From: Panagrolaimus kolymaensis
Lineage: Eukaryota > Nematoda > Chromadorea > Rhabditida > Panagrolaimidae
DNA length: 64,000 nucleotides
NCBI GenBank assembly: GCA_028622995.1
Contig: JAJQJQ010000012.1
Coordinates: 4,464,001 to 4,528,000 of the forward strand
Direction: 5' to 3'
How positions within the stretch are numbered: position 1 is the first letter of the stretch; the number at the start of each line of letters is the position of its first letter. Both the position numbers and the translations under genes were made by a program. The notes below the pieces were generated by a model. That model searched no databases and was not told the origin of the DNA. It worked only from the letters and a program-made list of their open reading frames with translations. Below, in pieces: positions 1-10,239 of the stretch.

Positions 1-1641
1 AACATTTGTGATGGCGTGGCTTCTAACAGTTTCTCGGTGCATCTTTTGACAATTTTATTTTTTCGCGATGATAAAAAGCAGCTGAATCATGTGGTTTATT
101 TTGTGTCCCAATTTCCTTTATTTTATTAACCAACCGCTGCCATATGCTTAATCAGATCAGGTTCAAATCTTATTTTATTTATTTTTCTTTCCTCTCCACC
201 TTATAATATTCTTAATTTAACTTTTTTTTATTTTCTGTTTACTTTTAGCAAAATTCATAATAGGTACTAATACTCCCGTCACTTTTAAGCTGAATAATAA
301 AAATAAGATAACCAAATAAGAAAGAGGCAAAAGTCATGTTCTTTTTAGAAATAAGCATTCATTCAATTCCCAAAAGATATGTACTTCTTCCGTGGCAAAA
401 ATAAAAAAAGGAAGGTAAAAAGAATAATGTGAAGAAAATTGAAGCATTTAAAACCGTTGAAAGGAAATAGGAGATATTGACGTTTAAAAAAAAATTAATG
501 TTGCAGTGTCCCATTACTCTAATACTTATGTATGCTTTTTATTATTTGAGTTTTTTTATGTTTTGTTGTTTCGTGAAGCTTTTTTTGTTTAACGTGTCTA
601 TGGGTTTAAACTATTGGTAATTGTCTTTATTCGTGAAAAAGGTTTGTATCGAAATCGGATTTTTCTTAAACAGATGTTGTTAGTTTTAACTGATTTTTTT
701 TCATTCCTTAAGCCTGCGGGATATCACTTTTATTCCGTATTTGCCATTATGAAAAACGACCTTCCAAATTGCCTTTGACAACCTCGAAAATTTCCTGAAT
801 GTTAGTAAATTTAGAATAATTGATTTATTCTCATTCATTCATTTTTTCTTCTTAGGGCTTCTTTTACGTATTTGGGTTGTCCCAATTCCTCCTAAATAAT
901 AATAAGACGTACATATCCCCAAAAGCTTTATTATTAATATGTTTTTGTTATTGTAAAAATTGATCTTTGATTACTGTAGAAAGTGCTAAAGCTTTTTTTA
1001 TAATTTATTGTTACCCCGCTAATGAACAAGCCATTATTAAAACGACAAAAATAAATAAAGTAAATAAATTGATAGCAGCGATATAAAAAAAGAAGTCTAA
1101 AAATACCACTACACTTAATTAAATTAATTATTTTTTATACTTTCTTCCCTTTTCTATTGTGACACCACTATAATATAATAACAACGAATAAAAAAAACAA
1201 TGGCATCATTTTTTATTAAGGGTTGTAACTTATAAGACTCTCAAAAGTATAAAAAATTTATTTTTTGTTGCACAATTAATCCGATTCCCCCCATATATTT
1301 TTTATTTTGTATCTCCATCTTTTATTCTGTTATGGAGGAGGATGAAAGGTGGAAGGAAAGTGATATAAAAATATTTATTTGTGTATACGTGACGCGAACC
1401 TTTTTATTCTTGCCATCGCCTTTTAACATTTTTAATAAACACACATATTATATTTTTGTGACTGCAACAAATCATATGCTTTACACCATTTCAGCTTTCA
1501 TCCCTTGTGTATTATTTAATCTTTTCATTTGATAATCTCCTTCTTCTCCTTGGGTTCCTAAAAAAAGCATCTTCTTCCATTAACTTTTTTTTAATTTGAA
1601 AAAAGAAAAGAAAAAATAATTATCTTTTTACTTCGCTCACG
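1..1641. other. AT-rich non-coding leader region
   Basis: I see no supported gene here. The sequence is AT-rich with homopolymer runs. A 66-codon open frame at 1332-1532 has no family features and looks like chance. The promoter of the globin gene should lie at the right edge, but I cannot identify an element. Confidence 0.6.
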
Positions 1642-4600
1642 ATGATGAGAATAAAGGAAGCCATACAAAGGCGAAAGCTGATTCAACAACTTAATGACGA
1701 ATATGATGAATACAGTATGTCCATTTTCTTTGATTTACAATTGTTGTTTACAAAAAATATTTTAGGCAGCCATATTGATCATCATGCTTATGCCCTTAAA
1801 AAAGAAAGTTCTGTTTCAAGCTCACTTCCAAGTGATAATATTTGTCTTGAAATTACACCAGAAGATCAAAGATTGAATAATTTAAAAATATTTGTTAAGG
1901 ATTTAAATTCGAGATTATCATATCCACAAGTGAGTTTTTTCATAATTTACTTGCAAGAAATTAAAGAACTTGGAGAAAAAAAATGAATAGTTGCTTCTAA
2001 ATTAGGGTAAACTTTTTAAAAATAAACATAACTGTTGTGCACAGGTTCAGGAGACACAACAATATTAAATAGTAGTTTATTGACAAACTAATAAAAGCAC
2101 AAACAACAAAGCTTACAAGACAACTGTGAATGAATGCAAGACAAAACTACAAAGATCCAAAAGCGAGAGACGATTGAGCGAGTCACTGACATTCACATAC
2201 ATTCGTATCAGGAGCCAGACACATTCGAATATGTGGGCACAACATCCCTTCCCACTTATATAAGACTTCCAGGATTAACAAGTTGGCTTTGACGGCGGTT
2301 GACTTGACCAAGAGTTTCTGGACCAGTTCGAGAAATTTGCGTTGTTCGGCAGCAGAGAGTTTCACGATCATTGGATCCATCCATTCTACAGCATCTTCGA
2401 AGATTTCCATAGCTTCATTAGTCGTCGTTTGGTAATCATCGATTGACATGTCTTCGGGCATGGTACAGGGCATGGTACATGCAGCTTGGCTTGATGACGA
2501 GGAATCATTGGCGGTTGCTTCATCATCGATATGAACGACGTTTGACCATTTGACATTCTTCTTGGCCTTTTTCGAAGGTTGAGCACGAGCATTGTTTTTC
2601 TTTACGCAGCTAAAGACGTTGACATGAGCATTTGCTTGACCATAGTATCCAGCAGGCAAACAGAGCATAGCGAGCAGCAGCAATATTACAATCAGCTTTC
2701 TTTCTTTGACAGCAGCACGAGCAGGAGAACTAATCACATCAAAAGCAATATGACGAGTGAATACAGTAGCAGCGGTACCTTTGAACCATGCAGCAGGAAC
2801 AAAGAGGAACATACAGCATCCATTTTCCCCAAAAAGAAAAGAACAAGCAGACGGCGGATGGTTTGCGACGATAACCAACAACGGATGATTAGAGCAAGCG
2901 GGCGGCGGATGGTTTGCGACGATAACCAACAACGGATGATTGTACGACATCATCAAACAGGCAGCAGTGTTTCCATAGCAAGCAGGTGACGAGCAACATG
3001 GTTTTTCATCGGCGAGTGATGATGAGAGTTTACCAAAAACGTAGAAGACGTTTGCTGAAGAAGAACATAGAACAAGTTGTGAGCATGACCATGGAAAGCT
3101 GACGGTTGATGATAGACAGCATTTCATCAAGGCGACGACCATCATTCTTCCTTCTTCTTGAGTTGACGAGCTTGAATTTCCATCGGCGATTGATGAGGAA
3201 GCTTGACCAATAACCTTGACTTGAAGAAGTTGCAGACGACGAATAGGAGCATAGTGCATATGTTGAACTAAGGAAGTGCCGATTGACGAACAGAACGACA
3301 TGGTGGACATCACCCTTCCCTCCTTTTGAATAACTTCAGGAGTGCTTTTTGAACAAAAAGGCATAAAAACAGCAAGCAGGATACTTCCATTAGCTTTTCC
3401 ACAAGATAGAGCAGCAATACGAAGAGTGCTTTTTGAGCTGAAAGCATAAACTCTTTGCGACTTTGAGAGCATGAGCATTTGACGAATGTGAGCCATAACA
3501 AGAGCAGCCAGCGAGGATTGAACAAAATCAAGAGCAAGAAGCAGAAGTTGAGGCAGTTTCGGAGTTGCAGGAAGCGACATCGTCGAGTGTTATAGCAGTT
3601 GATCAAGAAATTGAAGAACAAAACAATAACCAGCAAGCTGAAGACGATTAAGAGTTGCACGAGCAGTACAAGCAGCGACGGTTGATTCACAGCAGGAGCA
3701 AGCAGCAGTAGTTGAAGCAGAAGCAGTTTGAGGCTTTGAGGACGAGGACAATTCGATCTCTCCACCAATTTGTTATGCAGGAATAAATTGAATGATAGCA
3801 GCAGCAGCGGCAGAGGAAGCAGCAGGTTTTGAATCAAAAACCTGGAAAAGTTGAGCAGCTTTGGGGACAATTCAATATATCTCCACCAATTTGTTGTGCA
3901 CAGGTTCAGGAGACACAACAATATTAAATAGTAGTTTATTGACAAACTAATAAAAGCACAAACAACAAAGCTTACAAGACAACTGTGAATGAATGCAAGA
4001 CAAAACTACAAAGATCCAAAAGCGAGAGACGATTGAGCGAGTCACTGACATTCACATACATTCGTATCAGTAGCCAGACACATTCGAATATGTGGGCACA
4101 ACAATAACTGCAACTTTGTTGGATGAAATAAATAATCTCAAAAAAAAATTTGACTTCACTTTTTCATCCAATTTATCACCAACATAAAATTGCATACATA
4201 AATAAATGGTTTTGTTATTTTAGCGTCGAGCTCTTCGAGTTACTTGGAAACGACTAAGTGAAGCTCCAAAAACGTCTGGCAGAGGAAACTTACAAATCAT
4301 GGAAAAGGTTTGTTTATTTTTTTCTCATGCATTTTATATTTACTTCATTTCATTTTTCATCTTTTATTTTAGATTTTTGATCGTTTAATCGAACAAGAAC
4401 CATCAATAATGTCAGTATTTTATCGAAGCGCATTCATTAAATGCATTGAAGATCGTAAAAAGCGATGTCCAGGAAAATCTATTGCAACCTTGAGAGATCA
4501 TGCTCATTTACTCATTGATTTTATCGATGGAATTTTAAATGTTATGTTTGAGCAACCTTTAACCAAACCAGTTTGGGATCCAATAAGCATTGGTCGAATT

Positions 4601-5377
4601 CATTCAAAGTTAATTCCACTTGGATTTGAAAGGCATATTTGGTTGAAAATGGGCGAATGCTTTGCAGAAGTTATGTTTTCACAAGAATGTGTGAGAGCTT
4701 ATCCACATGCAGCAAGTGCATGGTCACTTTTATCCGTCGCTTGCACAGATAAAATGTATACAAGTGGTAGAGCTCAGGTACGTATGCATCTTTTTTAAAC
4801 GGAAAATAATAATCTTCTTACTTATAAAAGTTGAAAACCCTTATAAAAAAATTTAAAAAAAATGTTTTTAAAACTCTAAGATAAAGAAAATTGCAAAAAT
4901 TCTTTCAATCTTTTCTAAAACTTTAACTCTTTCGTTATTTTTCAGCGCTCATTTGACCATCCTCCACCAAGGCTTCAACATTCATCAACTTCCCAAAGTC
5001 TTTCATATTCCACTTCAACCCAAACTCCAACAGAATGTTCAACTTCAAGTGATCGAAGTTTACAACCAAGCCCTTCTAAATCTCAAACTGATGAAGAAAA
5101 CATGATTCCTCAAAATACTCTCCAACGCATTATTACAGCCGCTTCATCTCTTGCCAGCTTCTTTCCAAATGATTCCATTCCTTTTGAACTTTCTTCATCC
5201 ACACCCACACCAACAACAACAACAACATCCAATAATCGCCAAGTTTCTTCACCTGAATCAATTTCCCCTCGACGCAAGCTTCCTTCTGATCCAGTATGTC
5301 CATTTGTAAATCGACGAAATATTTTTAAATTTAATAGCCTTCAACCTAAATCGGGCAGCTTTTCAACCATGGGTTAA
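1642..5377 (+). CDS. Globin with long N- and C-terminal extensions
   Basis: Likely exons are 1642-1714, 1766-1929, 4224-4307, 4373-4777 and 4946-5377, giving about 385 residues. The globin fold begins at exon 3 (RRALRVTWKRLSE, helix A). It continues through RDHAHLLIDFIDGIL, where the first His fits the distal E7 position, and IGRIHSKLIPLGF, where the His fits proximal F8, to the G/H helices in KMGECFAEVMF. It should bind haem. Nematodes have many divergent globins used in oxygen sensing or redox signalling, so a transport role is not implied. About 79 residues precede the fold, and a Ser/Thr/Pro-rich tail of about 140 residues follows it. The 51 bp at 1715-1765 has GT..AG ends, is a multiple of three and is open, so it may be spliced or retained. 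Intron 2 is about 2.3 kb because it carries an LTR element. The first two exons are assigned by splice phase only, so the N-terminus is less sure than the rest. Confidence 0.8.
2033..2244 (-). repeat. LTR, left copy (3' LTR in element orientation)
   Basis: This 212 bp repeat pairs with 3892-4103. The only difference I found is GGAGCC here against GTAGCC in the partner, near the right end. The stop codon of the internal minus-strand frame lies inside this LTR. Confidence 0.92.
2183..3580 (-). CDS. Unidentified 465-codon frame of the LTR element
   Basis: This single uninterrupted frame fills most of the element interior and ends inside the 3' LTR. I recognise no gag zinc knuckle (CX2CX4HX4C), aspartic protease (DTG), reverse transcriptase (YXDD) or integrase motif. 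The middle has two near-identical tandem copies of a segment reading NHPLLVIVANHPP. The C-terminal part is acidic with a Ser run, then a helical stretch (SAAEQRKFLELVQKLL). It could be a divergent gag-like protein, captured host sequence or chance. Its length in AT-rich DNA favours some coding constraint. Confidence 0.35.
   Translation of the reverse strand: MSLPATPKLPQLLLLALDFVQSSLAALVMAHIRQMLMLSKSQRVYAFSSKSTLRIAALSCGKANGSILLAVFMPFCSKSTPEVIQKEGRVMSTMSFCSSIGTSLVQHMHYAPIRRLQLLQVKVIGQASSSIADGNSSSSTQEEGRMMVVALMKCCLSSTVSFPWSCSQLVLCSSSANVFYVFGKLSSSLADEKPCCSSPACYGNTAACLMMSYNHPLLVIVANHPPPACSNHPLLVIVANHPPSACSFLFGENGCCMFLFVPAAWFKGTAATVFTRHIAFDVISSPARAAVKERKLIVILLLLAMLCLPAGYYGQANAHVNVFSCVKKNNARAQPSKKAKKNVKWSNVVHIDDEATANDSSSSSQAACTMPCTMPEDMSIDDYQTTTNEAMEIFEDAVEWMDPMIVKLSAAEQRKFLELVQKLLVKSTAVKANLLILEVLYKWEGMLCPHIRMCLAPDTNVCECQ
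3892..4103 (-). repeat. LTR, right copy (5' LTR in element orientation)
   Basis: This is the partner of 2033-2244, followed directly by the ATAAC target duplication. The candidate primer-binding site lies immediately to its left at 3868-3891 on the minus strand. Confidence 0.92.
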
Positions 5378-5825
5378 TTAATTAATTAATAAACACGAAT
5401 TATGATTTATATAAAATATGCAAAAATGTGTACAATATTTTTCCTTCTTTTGTTATTGGTATAATAAATACGGTAATAATATTTTAAATTGAGAGGATTA
5501 CGCAAATACGAAAGCTTTCAAAGCAAATATCACATCAGAGGAAATTCAATTTTGGGTACAAAATTAAAAAAGTAAAAAACACCAAGAAAAAACTATAAAA
5601 AGCTTTTTATAAACAAAATACATATGATGTATGTATTAATTTTGAAGAAACCTCAAACTAGAATTTTTCAGAAAAATTTGTTGTCGTCTTTAATGCTTTC
5701 ACTCTACTGCAAAGTCAAAAAACAAAGGCACACGATTGATTGTAAAAAACATTTATAATAAATAAATAACAATAAAAACATCAGAAAAAAGTAAAAACAA
5801 AACAACAATAGAGATCGAACATATT
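5378..5825. other. Convergent intergenic spacer
   Basis: This spacer separates the 3' ends of the globin gene (plus) and the ILF2 gene (minus). It is AT-rich and has AATAAA-like words near both ends. I see nothing else in it. Confidence 0.5.
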
Positions 5826-7145
5826 CTATGAAGGTGCTTCTTGCTTGATTTCATCAGCCTCCATTATTTCTCCTTCATCATCATCAAGACCACAAGCTCG
5901 TTCAAGAGGAGTAACAACAACAGAATCCCAAATACTAATTTCAGCTGTAAGATTGACTTGTTTTGAATCATTCCCAAGTAAAGTATTTATTCCGCCATGA
6001 CAAAGAACACGAAGCATGGTTTGAGCATCACAGCAAATTGCATCCTATAAAACAATAAACTTTATGAGAAAAGGATGAAACAAAAAAAGCTTACCATATC
6101 CGCCTCTTCATAGAAGATATTCAAAGGACATCCACGATCACATGGATCACTCAAAGATGGAGAACCAGGAAGAAGTATACCAGTTGAAAGTAATTGCAAA
6201 AATCGTTTGAATGCATGCGAAAGAGGTAATGGTTGACGATTTGGTGTATGATTGATACTGTAGTGAGCAATTAATTCCATATGCCATACACTAAATTTCT
6301 CCCATCCTTCATGTCGTTTTTTCAAATCTTTTAAACATCGAACAAGAACCTTCATAGTTGAAGTATTTCCGTTCTCTTCAAACCAACGAGAGTGACGAAT
6401 CATAGCCATATTGTCTTGTAAAATTTTTGCTGGCACTAAAATTCAATAACAAGGTTAATATTTTATGTACGGAGGAACAGAAGCTTACTATGAAGATCAG
6501 GTTCAAGTAGGTGAACATTTGGTGGAATAATCGTAATAAACATTTTGACAACAGCTTGAGTACCAGCGATTTCACAACCAAATGGACGAGAAACACAACC
6601 AAAAACTAAAAATTAATTTTTACTTGTATTTTCATTTCAAATTCATAACTTACTTTCTTTTTGTTCCAACTTTAGATCATCAACAACTTTTTGCCCCAAA
6701 TTCATAACCAATTCCACGGTTGGTAGAGTTTTCAAAATAACTACCAAATCAGCAATGTTTGATCTTGTAATCATAATACCTTTTTTGAATGATCCCACTT
6801 CACGTACTTCTTGGATTTCAACGTTGGGAATCTTCTTTGGTGTATTCATAATTGTTTCGAGAATTTGTTTGACTTTTGATACCATTTGATTGATCGCTGC
6901 TTGTTCAGCAGCATTCGGCATTAAAGTTTGATTCCGTTGTAATAGAGCCTAAAAAACATAATGAATCTTTAAAAACTGGAATTTAAACATACTTGTGTGA
7001 CAATAGAATCATCGCCTTCAGGAACTCGAGGAAAGAAGTGTTCACATAAATATTGATCAAATGGCAATGGACGCTTAAAAGCTTGATAATATCCTGCTGG
7101 TCGAATAGGTTGAGACATAAGTGGAGGAGGATATCCTCTTGACAT
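5826..7145 (-). CDS. ILF2: ILF2/NF45 homologue, DZF-domain RNA-binding cofactor
   Basis: The protein starts MSRGYPPPLMSQP and ends EADEIKQEAPS. It follows the ILF2/NF45 plan: an N-terminal stretch with FDQYLCEHFFPRVPEGDDSI, then the DZF (catalytically dead nucleotidyltransferase) domain with PTVELVMNLGQKVVDDL, VKMFITIIPPNVHLLEPDLH, IRHSRWFEENGNTSTMKVL and STGILLPGSPSLSDPCDRG. In animals it pairs with NF90/NF110-type proteins and works in dsRNA binding, transcription and ribosome biogenesis. It has about five exons with short introns. An acceptor TTTTAG ends 12 bases before the ATG, which suits trans-splicing of a downstream operon gene. C1D lies 175 bp upstream on the same strand. Confidence 0.92.
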
Positions 7146-7157
7146 ATTTGAGAAAGG

Positions 7158-7164
7158 CTAAAAT
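7158..7164 (-). promoter_or_regulatory. Candidate trans-splice acceptor of ILF2
   Basis: On the minus strand a TTTTAG acceptor sits 12 bases before the ILF2 ATG, with no donor in the short gap after C1D. This is the arrangement expected for spliced-leader addition to an internal operon gene. Confidence 0.45.
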
Positions 7165-7320
7165 ATGAAGGTACTAATAAATTACAATAATCAGCAAAAG
7201 AAAAGAAAGTATCGTAAAATGATATCAAACATTTTTGAGAAAGCATAAAACAAAAGTGTGAATAAAACGTTTTATCAAAATCAACAAAAAAAAAATATAA
7301 AAAAGCAACGATAACAAAAT

Positions 7321-7929
7321 TTAGCTCTCCATTTTTTCTTCTTCTTTATTTTCTTGCGATACTTCTTGAACATCATTGCTGTTATTCTAAAAAAACTTCA
7401 CATTTTAAAATTCATTCAAACAAGCGATCAGTGTTACCATATCGGCATCGTTCTTTTTACTTGGAGCATTAACATCAAACATTGCATTTCTTATAAAAGC
7501 TTTACTTGCAAATTGATTGACTTTAGGACGACGATGCCTATCACGTTGTTCACGTAATCGAGTTTCTAATTTTTGCACTCTTTTCTAAAGATTGTTTTCA
7601 TTATTATCATAAAGAAGCCACAAATAACAAAAACATACAATTTCAACTTGTAATTCATCATTATTTCCAGGATCATTACCTTGAAGCCTTTCATTTATTG
7701 CAGCTAACGATGTTGTTGTATACATTGCAGACATATAACATTCAGCTTGATCGATGGCTGGTCTCTGAAAAACAACATACATTAAAAGCAAGAAATCAAT
7801 AAGAGATCAACAAACTTGTAAATGTTCATCATAAGAAATGCTGGTAAAATCTTTAACGGCTTTATTCAAAGTTTTTAAAGAGCCATTAATTTTTGTTAAA
7901 GTTGCAATAAGTTCTGGTGGCAAACTCAT
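7321..7929 (-). CDS. C1D: C1D/Rrp47-like nuclear exosome cofactor
   Basis: About four short exons encode MSLPPELIATLTKINGSL, RPAIDQAECYMSAMYTTTSL, RVQKLETRLREQRDRHRRP and ASKAFIRNAMFD, ending in an acidic/basic tail. This is the Sas10/C1D helical domain plus the basic motif with F(V/I)(K/R)NA, close to family length. C1D/Rrp47 proteins bind the exosome nuclease Rrp6 and structured RNA and act in 3' processing of rRNA, snoRNA and snRNA. An acceptor TTTTTAG ends five bases before the ATG. The gene lies 176 bp after the MYBBP1A-like gene and 175 bp before ILF2, so it is likely the third gene of an operon. Confidence 0.82.
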
Positions 7930-7934
7930 TCTGT

Positions 7935-7941
7935 CTAAAAA
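7935..7941 (-). promoter_or_regulatory. Candidate trans-splice acceptor of C1D
   Basis: A minus-strand TTTTTAG lies five bases before the C1D ATG, inside the 176 bp gap after the MYBBP1A-like stop codon. This suits a spliced-leader acceptor in an operon. Confidence 0.45.
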
Positions 7942-8105
7942 TTTGACCTCAGTTACAATAAACAAGTGCGATGCAAGAAAAAATAACTAATGGTAAAAAC
8001 CAAGCTTCCATATTCATAAACAAATATTAATAATAAATTTATCAAACTCAACAACATACAATTAAATCAAATCAACAACAAGCAAATAACAAACAACAAA
8101 AATGG

Positions 8106-10071
8106 CTATAACCGAATATTAGCTGTTTCAGTTAAGAAAACTTTCATAGCAAAAGAGACGACGTCATTCTTGATTCTTTCAGTATTTGGTTTAAAGTGAT
8201 CGATAATTTCATTGGCTAATAAAGTGAAGAGTTTCTTATGAGAAGCAAACTAAAAAAAGAACAAGTTAAAAAATAATAGGTAAGGTTATTTAAAAATACC
8301 AAGTCTTTACGATGGAGTGCAACAACAAAATTGGCTGCTTCACCTTTCTTTGATTCCTTCACTCTTTTAAAAATATCAAAGAACAGTTCAACGCTGTCAA
8401 CAAATAACAACTAAAAAAGTTGAGGTAAAAACAGAATAAAGCAAAGGAAAAGCTTACAGGATAACGTTTGACAACTTCATATAAAGCAGTATACTTGGAA
8501 GAACGATTTCCTTCAGTAAAATATTTTTCGATTGCTTGAACAATAAATTTAATACCAGATTTTCGGATGGCGTCATCTTTGATATTTTTGAATAAGAAGA
8601 TGACCAAGTGAGTAATGGCAGCTTTCATTAGATGATTATGCATTTTGGTAGTGATTCCACAAAGTTGTTTATAAAGTTTTAATGCAGATTTTGAAACATT
8701 TTCTTGGGTACGAGTACGACTAGAAAGAGCATCAGTAGCGGAAACAATAGATGAAATAACTTCTTGGTTTCCAGTTCCATCAACAAGTTGAATAATTTCA
8801 AAGAATTGTGGGAAAAATGCCTGAAAAAATACTGTAAGTAAATAACACATACTATGTAAAAGGCTAACCAAAACTTCTTTAATTGGAGCAAGCTCAAAGA
8901 TGAGACCAAGGATTTCAGCAACAACAAGACGGAAATGTTTAGCTTCCTGAATCAAAGCTTTTCTTCCTTTAGCTGTAAAATATTTCATAACACTTGAAAG
9001 TCGTTGGTCCATCGCGGAAAGCTCTTCGTCATCCATGTCCACATCTTCTTCATCATCATCTTCGGTAGCAGCATAACGACCAAGAGCTTGATTAAGCGCA
9101 GCAACCATTTTAGGATTAGGTTCACGATTTTCGGGTAGAGCATGTTCTTGATTAGATTTTTCGGCATCGTCAGCACTACCTTCTTCGTCTTCGCTATCTT
9201 CCCCATCGCTGCTGTCTTCATCTTCTGCTTCTTCAAGATCCTTGCTAGCATCTTCTTTTCCATCACGGTTTTGTTCAAGTAAAGCTAATTCTTTGGCAGT
9301 AATTGGAGCAAATTCATGATCATCTTCTTCATCATCTTCTTCACCTGTGACGATAGATAAATCACTCTTTTTGATAATCTGCAAAAAGATATAAATAATA
9401 GTAAAAGAAGTTTTCAAAAGTCATACCTCAGCAAGTTTAATCATTTCTTCTTGTTTGAAAGTCCGAGCAAATACGGTAGTCAAGTAAAGACCAGCCAACC
9501 GATTAAGCTTTCCTTTTCGTGCAACCATTTCAAGGATTCCAGCAAAAATATCATTGATATCAATTTCCTTTTGTTCAATCATTGCATCAAAGGTTTCAGC
9601 GACGTTTCCATAAAACAAGGTTTCATCTTCATCCGATGCAAGAGCTTGAAGAACGAAGAAGAGGCATGAAATATTTCTCAAAGCTACGTATTGCTTCTTG
9701 CTTTCATTATCTTCTTCGTTAATCTCTTTGAATTCCTTGTCAGCATATTTTTTCACCAGTTTTAGAAGCGCTTCTTCACCATTATTGGTGAAAAAGATAC
9801 GGTGGCTTTCACGCAAGGACTTGGCGAAAAAATGTTTCATAGATGGTAATAATTCACCTTCAGCGTCTTCTTCAACAACATCTTTGGGAACTTCCAGCTT
9901 TTGCTTCTTGACTTCGCCATTAGTTTTATCATTTGAAGACTTTCTGTGACGTTTTTGAGCTTTCTTATTGCTCATTTCAGCAACTTTTGAAACCATTTCC
10001 GTCTTCACATCTTCATGAATTTTATCATTCGATGGCTTTCTTTGGCGCTTTACAGCTCTCTTTTTCTCCAT
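8106..10071 (-). CDS. MYBBP1A: MYBBP1A/Pol5-like nucleolar protein, short form
   Basis: About 610 residues in five or six exons. It has a basic N-terminus (MEKKRAVKRQRKPSND, partly repeated about 30 residues on), a helical HEAT-like region (LPSMKHFFAKSLRESHRIF to LAGLYLTTVFARTF), a long Asp/Glu/Ser tract, then the block MDDEELSAMDQRLSSVMK..GRKALIQEAKHFRLVVAEIL. An acidic tract followed by such a block marks the Pol5/MYBBP1A family. These proteins are nucleolar regulators of rRNA transcription and ribosome assembly; they are not polymerases. Family members usually exceed 1,000 residues, so this one lacks much of the N-terminal repeat region. I used the ATG at 10071; the TTG 21 bases upstream is less likely. 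It lies 168 bp after CRNKL1. Confidence 0.72.
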
Positions 10072-10239
10072 TGAAAAAACCTTTGAAAACAACGAAATTT
10101 ATATTTCGAAAAATATAAGAAAAGGAAAAATAAAATGTTAGGATAAAGATAACCGTACATATGCAAATTACAAAATTAATAAAATCGTTTTTTTATTTAA
10201 TGCAAAATACAAACAAAAGATATAACACAAATAAAGAGA

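Larger units (their letters stand above)
2033..4103 (-). mobile_element. Non-autonomous LTR retrotransposon inside a globin intron
   Basis: Two 212 bp direct repeats (2033-2244 and 3892-4103) begin TGTTGTGC and end GCACAACA. They bound a 1,647 bp interior. The element is flanked by a 5 bp target duplication, ATAAC (2028-2032 and 4104-4108). I found one mismatch between the LTRs, so insertion is recent. On the minus strand a purine tract GGGAAGGGA touches the downstream LTR at 2245. The sequence just inside the other LTR reads TTGGTGGAGATATATTG, a plausible tRNA primer site, so the element is read on the minus strand. There is no recognisable protease, reverse transcriptase, RNase H or integrase, so it must depend on another element for movement. 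A degenerate second copy of the primer-site region lies near 3745-3775. Confidence 0.9.

Noticed and set aside
150..170. GGTTCAAATC, a tRNA B-box-like word near the left edge
   Set aside because: No matching A box or cloverleaf can be drawn around it.
2579..2989. Plus-strand 136-codon frame and minus-strand 211-codon frame (3310-3945) in the globin intron
   Set aside because: Both lie inside the LTR element, overlap the longer minus-strand frame and have no recognisable domain.
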